Shown here: one piece after another, positions 1-10,457 of the stretch
How the letters are laid out: every line of letters starts with the position of its first letter
Numbering within the stretch: position 1 is the stretch's first letter
From: Cordylochernes scorpioides
Lineage: Eukaryota; Arthropoda; Arachnida; Pseudoscorpiones; Chernetidae
Assembly (NCBI GenBank): GCA_030710605.1
Contig: CP092870.1
Span: 13,267,991 to 13,331,990, forward strand
Direction of reading: 5' to 3'
Length of the DNA: 64,000 nt
Made by a program: the position numbers and the translations under genes
The notes under the pieces: generated by a model
Seen by the model: the letters and a program-made list of their open reading frames with translations, nothing else
What the model was told of the DNA's origin: nothing
Database searches by the model: none

Positions 1-1390
1 TAAACTTTTAACACATTGTTTTACAGTACCTTGGGGATTTAGGTCACTTGAGTGTTATCTGAATAAATAGCGGTGGGAGTGATTCAGTATAAATCTATGG
101 AGGGAAAAGATATTTGTTGAAGTAAGTAAAGAGAAAAATATTGTTGCCATAGCTTCATGTATCTACAGCTGCGAGACTAATAATGCCCAGAGGGCAAAGA
201 GAAATAGTTCAGATAGAACCTGAAAAAATATTTTCCACAATTCCCATGGCAATGTGTTTATTTTTCAAAAGGTTTATCCACAATCTAACCCGTTAACCCG
301 TTTTAAACGCAGTGTTGAGATGATAGAAAGAGAGAAGAGAGCGCATCGTGTTTCTACCGTGATCTATTGAACAGAAAGTGCCTACCCAAATTGAGCAAAC
401 ATTTCCAAATCTCGCTGTCAGAGTCAATATTTGGATTAACCTACGGAAAAAGGGGTCTCGCGCTATTTGTGATTAAATTAGTGTGTTGTTTGTAAAAATC
501 TCCAATTCAATTTATTCCTATCCTTCCTTGATTAACTGCAGCACAAATTGTTTAATTGACTCATCTAATTATTGAGGGGAAGGAAGTTTTTGGGGGACGT
601 TCATTAAACCCAGGAATCCTGATTGGCCGGCTGGGTCGAGGTAAGTAGCATTTGGGGAATAATTAAATAGGATCTAAGCTTCAGGCAACAAAGTGGACCT
701 TTGCAGGATAGAGAAGTCTAATTTACAGCTGGTATATAGGCCTAAGAAACACATTGCCGTTATGTTGGTCGGGGAAACTTTAATAACAACAAAATAATTT
801 ACAAGTGTAGGAAAAAAAAAAAACATTTAACATGTATGTAAACATTAATGAAAAGGTAACTTCCTGATTTGTGCCAATGAATGTTTCTGATGGCCTATTG
901 CTGTCAATCGAATGAAAAAACTAAACCTTGATTTGATGTAGTTCCAAATATAATGGCCAATATTATTTCTTGATTTGTCGGGAAATGTAAACATTTAGAT
1001 TTTTAAAGAATTATGAATCTTTATATCAGTTATATCAGGCTGCGTTTATTACAGTTTTCTTATAGAAATACTTTTAATATGTTTGCTTCTCCTCTTTTAG
1101 GACAGACGTTTAAACGTGCCTTCTTGAGGTCTTTGTCTTTCCGCCTAAAAGGCACCCTTGAAATAAAGCTTTTGTTCCTCATCGCCCCAACATCTTATTC
1201 TCCTGATCCCAAACCTCTTCCTTTCACCGAACTCTGATTATTTCTCACCTTTCTACTCTCCGTCTCGAATTTTTCTGTCTTTCATCTCAAAATAATTTCA
1301 TTTACGTCTCAGACTATTATTATTTATAACTCTATATAAACATAATTTTCCTTCTATTTCAAAACTCACATTCGGTCTCATTATTAAATA
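1..1390. other. AT-rich stretch without recognised genes
   Basis: I see no coding similarity, no tRNA and no clear terminal repeats here. The only open frames are short and have no recognisable domain. Confidence 0.5.
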
Positions 1391-1460
1391 CAGTAAAACC
1401 CCGCTAAAACGAACCTGGTATATAGCCAAACTTCTTTTATAACAACCTGAAATATATATA

Positions 1461-1650
1461 TTTGAAAATAGAGCAATCCATATATAGATCTTTAATTTAA
1501 AAAGCAAATATTGGGTTAAAATATAATTTATTTACCAATATTTAGCCAACCTGAACGTCAAGATATGTTATAATACCTTGAAAAAGGTTGGCGTTCTGCC
1601 AACTGAAACTTGGTAAATAAATTATATTTTGATCCAATATATGCCTTTTG
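1461..1650 (+). mobile_element. F1 palindromic repeat, copy a
   Basis: This is one of about nine copies of the same repeat. It has outer ends resembling GAAAATAGAGCAATCC, an inner AAGGCATATATTGGATC-type end (AAAGCAAATATTGGG here), and an internal hammerhead-like core at 1576-1613: CCTTGAAAAAGG, a hairpin around TTGGCGTTCTGCCAA, then GAAA. The left arm is the inverted partner of the right arm but is partly eroded. It lies inside the pogo-like interval. Confidence 0.6.
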
Positions 1651-1993
1651 ATAAAATAATCCCTTGAATCAATATCAAATTAAGAGCATTAAGCCTCCAG
1701 GGAAAAATTTAAATATAATTTTATTGGCGTTTTAATAATGTCAAATATTTTCTCCCGTAGAAGGGCTTTCTTGCCTGAAAGTTTGAGAGATTTTTAAATA
1801 AAAAAACAATGGTTGCCTGTAAAGTCGGTTTTACGGGCGAAGATTTTACGTGACAACGGTAGAATATTTATTGATATGAATATAATTAAATTGCACAATA
1901 GGAACAAGGAATTGAATGAAAATAAGAATTGCACAAATTTTAACTATAGAAATATATTTTGTTTACTAAAACATTGTACATGTAAACTTAAAC

Positions 1994-2545
1994 TTAACTA
2001 ATTCCTATTTGAGTGATTTTGTTGAGGATAGGACGATGATAGGAGAAATATGAAATGAAAGGAAGTGTTTCTGCTGTAATGTGTCTTGCGAAAGTCAAGT
2101 CGATAGTTGTTCCTTTTAACGTAGTTGACTTAGAAACGTTTGATACGCAATCAAGATTATACGTATTTTTCATGAAATTAAGAAACGAGTTGTCAGGCTT
2201 TACGTTTTTGTTAAAATCACCACACAGAAGAATCGGTATACTAGAATCAACTTGCACGAACGGTGGCACGTACTGGCTGTTGTGAATGTACGGACCGAGT
2301 CCTTGCCATAGTAACATTCCAATATCCTGCATACTAGCTCCTGGATGAATATATACAGCACCGAGTATAAACTTGAAGCTAGTATTAGCGGCGAAGCAAG
2401 TAACTTCAGTCATGCACATGTCACCCTTGGTTTTAATGACACGAGTTACGTCTGTAATCGCAACTTGGAACACTTCCGCCGTAGATGTCGATGATAATTT
2501 ACGATAGATCGCCACTCCACCAGCCGCGTTGGTATTTGAAAATCA
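1994..2545 (-). pseudogene. EEP (AP-like) endonuclease domain from a retroelement or Helitron
   Basis: This is a 173-codon open frame that can be read slightly further upstream to GGVAIY, an early motif of the endonuclease/exonuclease/phosphatase fold in mobile elements. Visible motifs in order are GGVAIY at the N-terminus, GAVYIHPG, ILLCGDFN (the catalytic GDFN) in the middle, TTLKGTTIDLTF, and SYFSYHRPI near the C-terminus (in place of SDHRPI). These enzymes nick target DNA for non-LTR elements, and some Helitrons (Helentron type) also carry them. There is no reverse transcriptase, Rep or helicase next to it, and a stop lies just upstream of GGVAIY, so it is a fragment. The Helitron origin is my inference from the YFSYHRPI style of motif; a CR1-like LINE is the alternative. 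Confidence 0.6.
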
Positions 2546-2822
2546 AAACACTTATTCAGATCGAAGGTTCAAATTTTTGCTAAATAAATTTGAAATTAAA
2601 TAAAATTTGTAATTGTAAATGATGAAGTTGAAAATTAAAACATTTACTTAAATTAGATGTTAAAATTCTTGCTCAACACAGTTTAAATAAAGTTTTCTTA
2701 TATCTGCCACTTTTTCTTAATATTTGTAATTTTAAAGAATCAATTCGAAAATCAAAACATTTATTCAGATCGAAGGTTCAAATTTTTGCTAAATAAATTT
2801 GAAACTATTTAAAATTTGTAAA
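2538..2822. repeat. Direct duplication of a ~77-bp AT-rich segment
   Basis: Copies at 2538-2615 and 2747-2822 share nearly the same sequence, including TTATTCAGATCGAAGGTTC, and lie about 209 bp apart. They sit just upstream (minus strand) of the endonuclease fragment. Their function is unknown. Confidence 0.7.
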
Positions 2823-2999
2823 ATAATAATTAATTAATTAATTAATTTTAAACTAATAATTTACTTAACACTATCAACATTTATCAATAGTATGACATAA
2901 CCTATAAACTCAGTTTCTCAACTTTTGTGTCAATCTAACAATTAATCAATCAATCATAGTTTACGATAATGAAATATCAGTGTACAATTATTTACCTTT

Positions 3000-3260
3000 A
3001 TTGTTGTAGTTGTTGTAAATGACGAATCTAAGCACTCCACATTTTCACTACAGACACAGCTGACGATACTTTAACCACACGTGTGAACTTGTATTATGAC
3101 GCTTTCTTGTTTTTCCAACGCCAAGAACGTTCGAGAAAGACAAAGACAGAGACAAGCATGCGCCGATTCAATGCGCCTAATTCTCTAGCGCTGCGCGCGC
3201 AGCACTCTCGTTCGGTGACTCATCGTAACGTTACCGGGCGTTACACTTTTTCATAAGTGA
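3000..3260. other. GC-richer block, possibly the end of an old element
   Basis: This block stands out against the AT-rich surroundings, with GCGCTGCGCGCGCAGC near 3188 and TAACGTTACCGGGCGTTACA near 3226. Read on the minus strand it starts TGTAACGCCCGG and reaches an AATAAA-like stretch, which would suit a solo LTR. I cannot define a second boundary or a target duplication. Confidence 0.25.
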
Positions 3261-4264
3261 CTCCCAGCCGCAACCTAATTTAAGACGTTGTCACGTCAAA
3301 AATATTTTTAAAAGAAACGTTTCCCTGGAAGCTTATTGTTCTTATTTTGATATGTCTTTTTAATTAAAAAAATATATTTATAATCTTTTATTTTATAATA
3401 CAGTAAACTATGATTATAACAAACAATAATTCTATAGTAAACCACAGGTTCAGTTCAATTGGGGTTCTCTGTAGAGGGGTTTTACTGCACGTTAATTGTT
3501 TCATTATAATGGGTTGAAGGAACATATTATGTCTAGATATAAAATACTAAAAATATTAAATATTAGCAAATATTAGTATATATATGTATGTACATAACCT
3601 GTAGAAAACTATATTAACAGTGCGAAGGTTAAATTGGATTAGATGGAGGCGTATGGAGTCGAGATTATGGCTGGGTGCAAATTAAATTTAGTTTTGCTGA
3701 CGCCGGACTAAACAAACACTGGGTCGAGGCTAAAGCAATTTGGGGTCTAACGAGATTTAATGGGCTCTGTTATTTGGTGATACGCTAGGTTTTCTAGCTA
3801 TGTAGCATTGTACAAGTGATATTGGTAACATTTTGTTCTCTGTAGGGGAGTTTGGTGACGTAAACTTATTGAGATTTATATTTTAAATTAGTTTTGAAGG
3901 TTCTGAGGAGATATAATCTGAATGGAATTTATGGTTAGGTATTGCGTAGTTAAACAACGATATCCTAGCTATATGGAAGCAGTTGGTATGAAGAGCGTTG
4001 TAACTTTAACTCGTTGTAGTGGGAGTGTTTCCTTCTTTCCTACAGTTACTGCGGGAAGTAACTGTGTGGTAGAGAGAGAGATGCTAATCACTTGCAACCT
4101 TCAAATCTAATTACTTCTTTTATATATTATTTTTAAAAATGGGTTCTTTGTGAAAAGATAATTAAAACATTTTGTAAAACGTCTTTTTTCAATAGACATA
4201 TTTCGAAAGCATTTTGATCTTTTTTCAAATTTATTTGATTCCACTTAGCGTTTCGTTTTTTAAA

Positions 4265-4478
4265 GTGAGGATATATTTATATAATAAGGTGGGGATGTAT
4301 ATCGGGATTCAAAGATTATCTCTGAAAAATATTTAAGTGACCTTTATTGAAGGCACACGAGATAACCAAGTGTGAACAAAATTGACTAACTTTTTGAAAA
4401 AAAAAAAAAAACAGACGACCGGCGACATGATAAAAGATTTTTCACCTCTTCAAGTTTTGTCCGGAATATAATCTTTCC
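4265..4478 (+). mobile_element. Small MITE of the CACTCATGGACAAAA family (F5), eroded copy
   Basis: Shared landmarks with the copies at 56992, 60330, 61915 and (inverted) 53885 are a GGGATTCA segment, TGACCTTTATTGAAG, CACGAGATAACCAAGTGTG, an A-run, then GACGACCGG-GACAT and AAGTTTTGTCC. The family's inverted ends resemble CACTCATGGACAAAACTT, as expected of a Tc1/mariner-type MITE. It has no coding capacity. The outer ends of this copy are degraded. Confidence 0.6.
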
Positions 4479-4794
4479 CTTCCCATCCAAGTACTGGAAT
4501 GTGAAAAATACTTACCATAAGGTCCTATCTCCTGGAAATAAAGGTGGAATCTCTGTAATATTTTGTTTTTATTATCCCTAGTACATGTAGTGCAGACCAT
4601 GATAATCATGGTGGGTAGAAGTTAGTGACTGATTTTACTGTAAGTGTACCACATGTCTACACATATGGAAAGCAGTTCGACTTTGCACTCACAAATATGC
4701 CAGAGCCCCGTTTGGTTACTTACAATCGCTGGTAGGGTTGTACTTTTAAGAAAATCAGAGGCTATTGGAGCATTTTTTAAATTATAAAAAGGTG

Positions 4795-4880
4795 CCCAAT
4801 GCGGGATTCGATCCCGGGCCGTAGTGGTCGAATACCAATGGTTTAGACCATCCTTCCACCGATCCTCTGAATCTCTGCAG
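4795..4880 (-). repeat. SINE with tRNA-Ser-like head
   Basis: On the minus strand an A-box-like GGATCGGTGGAAGGATGG is followed by GGGATCGAATCCC (a B-box) and ends in CATTGGGCACC. The layout matches the heads at 24770, 25250 and 25925. It is a Pol III promoter module of a SINE; I would not call it a working tRNA because acceptor-stem pairing is poor. Confidence 0.55.
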
Positions 4881-4909
4881 GGACAGTCCAAGTGGCGGAG
4901 TGAGAACAA

Positions 4910-6300
4910 CACCCTATAGAGAGATGCAAATCCAAGAGGGAGCCGAGCTTAAAGCGGGAAAAGTCTAAACTATGGAGGAGGACTTGACCTTGAAATTGAA
5001 AACGACTATTATAGACAGAAGAAACAATTATATTAGGTCAATGGCATATGGGTGCAAAAAGCAAGTGGAAATCACCACATCATTTTGTAAATGGAAATCC
5101 TCAATGAAGTGAGCCAACTCGACCGAGGCAATATCTGACGATCATACAGACTATGGATAGAGATAGGTTGACTTTGCTGATTGAGTAGGCACTTCAGTAT
5201 TAATACTGATTCTCACCTGTAGTAGGAGCAATAAAACTCATGATACATTTATAATAACTATTTAAAATAGCTTGATTGCATTTTGATTTGAGTCATATCG
5301 AACTATATATCATAAAACCTCATCTCTATAATTATAGGCTTCCTGAAATATTTTCATGTCATTCCCATGAAGTATTACATAAAATAATCATTCGAATAAA
5401 TATAAGTCTAAAATGATTTATATGCTGACCCTCTATTCCTATATAATTGAAAAAGGAATATTTAATAGTTAGGAACGATCTTTCTGGTACAGAGTAGCTG
5501 GAGAGATTGTAATCTTCCTCCTTCCATCCTTATATTCTTCTGATATTACTTTGCATTGACAATCCAGGGTAATCTGGGCTATTGGCCTCTCGGATGATCT
5601 ACAAATAATTATTCTATTTATATCTGCTCTATTCGCCTAGAGCAAATAAGATTATTAAAGGTAATTTGCTCGAACTGTAAACTATCCCTACACACAGAAG
5701 ATATTGGACAGCTAGAATAATCAAACAAAATTAATGTCGTCAGTTCGAAAAGCCTATCGAAGTTGAAACAAATGACATCCTCTAAGATCCGTTGATTGTA
5801 TTTTAAAAAGGAATTTATCGTGGAGCCGTAGAGAAGTTGTCTTGGAAAATTGGCTTCTGACAGGTAAATATTGGATGTGATAATCCTGGAATTAATGTGC
5901 GCGCCATGTGTGTAAGCAAACTGCGATAAATGACTCGGGGTTTGGATAATTGGACCTGGGATGATGGCACGCTGCAATAATGTGACTAGAGAAATGACAA
6001 AGGAAGAGAAATTGATACCAAGACACCATGAAACGTGACGTATGATTATAATGATGAAAGGATACTTTGACATTCTACAAAGTTACATAACTAAAACTTT
6101 AACTTACTTTAAAGTGAGAGAAAGGAAAGAAAACAAAGAAAATATTCAATATAAGAAGAAGTTTCATAATTTCGCTAAGTTTGGAGAGTATTCAAGTTCG
6201 ACACGAGAAAACATAATGAATATCTTTATTTTACTGTCATATATGTTTTCACTATCTATTGATTTAACTCTCCTGGATCAAACAAATGCCACAGGTTTCT
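4910..6300. other. No recognised genes
   Basis: This is AT-rich sequence with a few open frames of up to 151 codons that show no domain or family resemblance. I saw no clear repeat ends. Confidence 0.4.
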
Positions 6301-6308
6301 GGAGATGA

Positions 6309-6425
6309 GTTACCTTTATCTCAATTAAACCTAATCTCCAGCTTTTGGGCATCTCTGTCCTTCTACAGGAGTACATAAAACATATAAATGTTTGAATGTT
6401 TGATTTACTCCTTTCGAAGGGCAGA
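6309..6425 (-). mobile_element. Penelope-type terminal remnant
   Basis: The segment at 6340-6369 (CTTTTGGGCATCTCTGTCC, then TTCTACAGGA) lines up with the Penelope ends at 36396, 52261 and 59360: an altered CUGUAGA box, a short hairpin, then a GAAA-like box on the minus strand. A partial inverted echo (CTCCTTTCGAAGGGCAGAG) follows at 6410-6428. No coding part remains. Confidence 0.4.
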
Positions 6426-6959
6426 GATGTATGGAAGCTCTATATTACGTTTAATAAATATAAAAGAAACTGATGTTGTTTGATATATATCTTCATACTC
6501 AGGCACATACCTGACAAATATTAACATATTCAAGTTGTTTTGATGCATTTAAAAAAGGGTAGATATCCTTTTTGGTAGGTAAAATCATTCCACCATAATA
6601 TTATTTATATGGCCTATATATAGATGTGGTTTAATACTGTGTATAAAATAATATTTGCTGATAATAGGCAGTCGTGGAGAGAGGGCAATGGACCACAGTG
6701 CAGTGAGTCCGTAGTGGTGCGGCACAGGAACAAGTAGACACAATTGGATGAGACAAAGACTTAGCCAAGCAGAGGTAGGATTGAAAGAGTACTATCTGGT
6801 TCAAAACAAGGTCCAATTCGACTAGTTACCTGCTCGCTGTCCAGTAACTAACTAACTGATAAACCAAGAAGCTTGTTTTTCTTGGAATCTCCACCAGATA
6901 GAAAGATCAGGATAGCAAGAACTATTTTATCTGCAGGTCTCTGTTCCTATTTATTCATA

Positions 6960-7380
6960 TTTTAACAAAGTATTTATTATTTTATTAACATAATATCATT
7001 TTTTATGTGCCAAGACTTCCCTCCAGGATGTCGATGCACCTATAAATGATACAACGACAAAGCCGCTATTCACGCCGCAAGAAAAAGGACGAAAAGGTAC
7101 TAAGGACAAAGTTCCAAGACTTCGATGGAATCATTGGCAGAAGCAAGTCAGATCCATGTCAGTAACTACAGTATTTACAAGCTGTGGGTTACAGCCCTCA
7201 TAGAGAAGAGCTATCTAGCAAAGTATTTATTATTTTATTAACAGAATATCATTTTTGATGCTTATATTATGTTACTCTGTAAACTTCCTTCATTTGCTTA
7301 TCTTTTTTTTATCATTCATAGTTTGTTTTTGCCTTAAATAAATTGCTGTGTCATCCTGAAGTTTGTCTTTCCTAATTTTC
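6960..7380 (+). pseudogene. Retroelement relic ending in a basic peptide tail
   Basis: This region and 47812-48340 are diverged copies of one unit. Both contain a frame translating to a basic tail (SRRKKKD), then FDGI.GRS..DPCQ and a stop at the same place (about 7163 here). Both are followed by AGCAAAGTATTTATT, a motif that also occurs upstream at 6966, so it flanks the unit like a terminal repeat. A TAAATAAATTGC polyadenylation-like stretch ends it. I do not recognise the protein. The arrangement suggests an internally deleted LTR element. Confidence 0.4.
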
Positions 7381-7384
7381 CATG

Positions 7385-8065
7385 TGGCATTATTGTTGAC
7401 ACCAAATATAATATGTAGTGGTACAGTGTTTGCATTAATTTGTGATTTGGTAAGATATTTATACTCTGCACTACCTCCCTGTTTAAGAATAAATTACATA
7501 TGACTGACTTGGAGGACTTATGAAAATATTTTTATAAAAAGGGTAATATTATATCGCGTGCTCCCAATATGATATATATTAAAAGTAAAAATATACAGGG
7601 TAGAATGCAAATAATAAAATGTAAAATAACATCATTATTGATATTATATATAATGGATGTATTGGATAGAAGAGGGAACTTATAAAACACGGATAGGTGT
7701 TAGTTATTTGTCACACGTAAGTTTGAAGTTCTCTAAAATCGATGACCTATCTAAAGAGATAATTAATTAGAAATAATGTTACGGTAAAATAAAGCGGAAT
7801 ATAAAAACCTAGTAAGACTCACATACACAATACATAATATTGTGGCGAAGAAATAATTTATTATTTAATTTAATATTATTCAATGAAATTATTCAACAGA
7901 TTATAAAAATATATTACTCTGTATTTGTAAAATCATCTTTAAAATATTTCTTTGCTTGCTTTTTCAATATTCCCTAGCTGTAGATAGTTTGGTTAATTTG
8001 TTTCTTGTGTTAATTAATTTCTACGCTACAATATAAAAAGTTATAAAGAGAATATGTAAAAAGGT
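7385..8065. other. AT-rich stretch, nothing recognised
   Basis: There are no open frames of interest, no tRNA-like boxes and no paired ends. Confidence 0.4.
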
Positions 8066-8069
8066 TATA

Positions 8070-9391
8070 TAAGGTGTGTTCAAAAAGTATCGCGACTTTT
8101 GAATTTTCGCGGGTTACGTATATTCGAATTTCGATCTTTTTGTGGCTTTATGTTGGTACTCATGTCTCTCACTTATGCCGACAAGCTCGGCCATTTTGAA
8201 TGTTCACTTAATTGTTGACAGCTGCTTTGCTTGCAGGTGTTTTGGATCGTCTTCACTTTTTACCTATTAAAAAAAAATGGATCAAAGAACCTGTATCAAA
8301 TTTTGTGTGAATAACGAAATTAAGTGCGCGGATGCATTCCGAATGTTGACTGTGGCATACGGAGAAGCTACCTTGGACCGAAGCAACGTTTATCGGTGGT
8401 ACAAAATGTTCTCAGAAGGCCGAGAAGATGTGAACGACGAAGAGCGTGCCGGACGCCCGAGCACTTCAACAACAGACGAAAAAATTAATGAAGTGGAGAA
8501 AATGATATTGGCCAATCGTCGAATCACCGTTAGAGAAGTTGCTGAGGACCTAAACATATCGATTGGCTCGTGCCATTCGATTTTTATCAATGATTTGGGC
8601 ATGAGACGGGTCGCCGCGAAATTCGTACCAAAATTGCTCAATTGCGACCAAAAACAGCATCGCATGAACATTGCTAATGAGATGTTGGACTCTGTCCGCG
8701 ACGACCCAAATTTGCTCCAGAGGGTCATAACTGGTGACGAAGCGTGGGTTTATGGTTATGACGTGGAAACCAAAGCTCAATCATCTCAATGGAAGCTGCC
8801 GCACGAACCAAGACCGAAAAAAGCGCGCCAAGTTCGGTCGAATGTGAAAGTTTTGCTGACAGTTTTCTTCGATTGCAGGGGCGTGGGGAATCATGAGTTC
8901 TTGCCACAGGGTAGAACGGTTAATAAGGAATATTACCTGTAAGTTATGCGCAATTTGCGCGAAGCAATCCGCCAGAAACGCCCGGATTTGTGGAAGAACA
9001 AAAATTGGCTTTTGCACCACGATAACGCCCCTGCTCACACATCGTTGCTTGTGCGCGACTTTTTGGCCAAAAACAACACACTAATGATGCCGCAGCCACC
9101 GTATTCCCCAGAACTGGCCCCCTGTGACTTTTTCTTGTTCCCTAAACTGAAGAGGCCCATGAAAGGACGACGTTACGCTACGCTTGACGAGATAAAAACG
9201 GCATCGAAGGAGGAGCTGAAAAAGATTTTTAAAAATGATTTTTTGAAGTGCTTCGAAGATTGGAAAAACCGTTCGCACAAGTGTATTATATCTCATGGAG
9301 ATTACTTTGAAGGGGACAAAATAGGTATTAATGAATAAATAAATAATTTTTGAAAAACATAAAAGTCGCGATACTTTTTGAATACACCTCG
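8070..9391 (+). mobile_element. mariner transposon, ~1.32 kb
   Basis: The ends are inverted repeats of ~31 bp (8070-8100 and 9361-9391) sharing AAAAAGTATCGCGACTTTT. TA lies on both sides (8068-8069 and 9392-9393), as expected for mariner target duplication. The length and a single central reading frame fit the family. The ends match with only a few changes, so the copy is fairly young. Confidence 0.93.
8277..9338 (+). pseudogene. mariner transposase (DD34D) with one in-frame stop
   Basis: This would be a cut-and-paste transposase acting on the flanking inverted repeats in the nucleus. The frame runs 353 codons plus a stop and is open except for TAA at 8940-8942. N-terminal helix-turn-helix region: FRMLTVAYGEATLDRSNVYR, the linker GRPSTS, then a second HTH around ITVREVAEDLNIS. 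The catalytic residues are all present: D154 in ITGDEAW, D249 in HHDNAPAH and D284 in APCDFFLF, giving 34 residues between the last two. The linker motif usually written WVPHEL is altered to KFVPKLL. The single stop makes a full-length product unlikely. The next ATG (8946) would give only the C-terminal third. Confidence 0.92.
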
Positions 9392-9465
9392 TATATTTGA
9401 TGGCAATATTAATACGGCATTCAAAAATAGTCAAACATACTAGATCAGAAAAAATAAAAAAATAA

Positions 9466-9557
9466 TAAAATAGACATTTCCTTATCGGGCAACTGAGAGT
9501 TACTGATGTCGCAAACCATCAGCAACTTTCAGTTGCGCGATAAGGAGATGCCTTTTT
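9466..9557. mobile_element. Palindromic MITE (F2), copy a
   Basis: This is almost a perfect hairpin. Both arms carry CTTATCGnGCAACTGAAAGT and ATCAGTAAC-type sequence, and the outer ends resemble AAAAGGCATCTCC. Related copies lie at 27338, 48731, 54918, 55310 and 61452. It is non-coding and sits just downstream of the mariner. Confidence 0.75.
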
Positions 9558-9748
9558 TATTTTCATAATTTATCAACCATATCCCAGTACAATATTATAT
9601 TTGTACTATTTTTAAACATACTAAAGTTAGCATAAATAGCTGTGAAATCTCTTCGAACAAAAATATCGGTGTGCATTGGAAGATTTAAACTCTCTGTTTT
9701 TACTTTCATTGATTAATACAAAACTTTTTCAATAGTTACTCTATAATT

Positions 9749-9973
9749 TAAAAGGCATATATTGGATCAAAATATCATTTATTTTACCAATATTTCAGTT
9801 GACTTAACGCCAACCTTTATCAAGGTGTTATAACATATTTATATTATATATTTTAATACCTTGATAAAGGTTGGCGATCAGCCAACTGAAATATTTGTAA
9901 AATAAATGATATTTTGATCCAATATATGCCTTTTGATTTGAAGATTTATTTATGGATTGCTCTATTTTCAAAA
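9749..9973 (+). mobile_element. F1 palindromic repeat, copy b (well preserved)
   Basis: The arms are AAAGGCATATATTGGATCA inward and the inverted copy TGATCCAATATATGCC outward, extended to GGATTGCTCTATTTTC. The right arm contains the hammerhead-like core at 9859-9897: CTTGATAAAGG, a hairpin TTGGCGATCAGCCAA, then CTGAAAT. This is followed by AAAATAAATGA. The left arm repeats the core in inverted orientation. Confidence 0.75.
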
Positions 9974-10457
9974 TGTTTCTCTATAGTAAATTCAGCTTCT
10001 TCTCAGGTTCTAAAAACTTTAGCAGAATGGACTTCGGAGATCTATTGAATAGACACGACAGATCTCTACCAGTCGACATTCTTTTGTATAATACGGGGTA
10101 TGAATCAACATTTTCAGATTTAGGGCAGCCTAGAAGTGAGAAAATATTCTGATGTTATGAATATATTCGTGTGAATTCCAACAACTTTTCGATTGAAAAA
10201 ATAGAAGTTCTATCCTGTTAATTTGCATATTTATCGTCGGGCGGACGTGTTCTTGCAGCGCTCCGCGAATTCCGGTAAATATTACTTCAATTTGTTTTTA
10301 GAGTTGTTTTTGAAATTTAAAATCTTTTATACCTTACTTTTTTATATTATTATAAATATAATAACCAACTCTTAAGTATACTTAAACATTTTATATACAG
10401 CTGATTTGCATATCAGCAGACGGCGCGGCGCGACCGCTTGCCGCTTGTTAGAACAAT

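Larger units (their letters stand above)
1391..3487. mobile_element. Decayed pogo/Tigger-like DNA transposon defined by its inverted ends
   Basis: The left end starts CAGTAAAACCCC directly after TA. The right end is the reverse complement, GGGGTTTTACTG, at 3476-3487 and is followed by CA (a decayed TA). CAGTnAAACC ends flanked by TA are typical of pogo/Tigger elements. No Tigger transposase is visible. The interior holds an F1 repeat, an EEP endonuclease fragment, a duplicated ~77-bp segment and a GC-richer block, so it is either heavily rearranged or a composite. The ends could also belong to two unrelated small copies. Confidence 0.45.
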
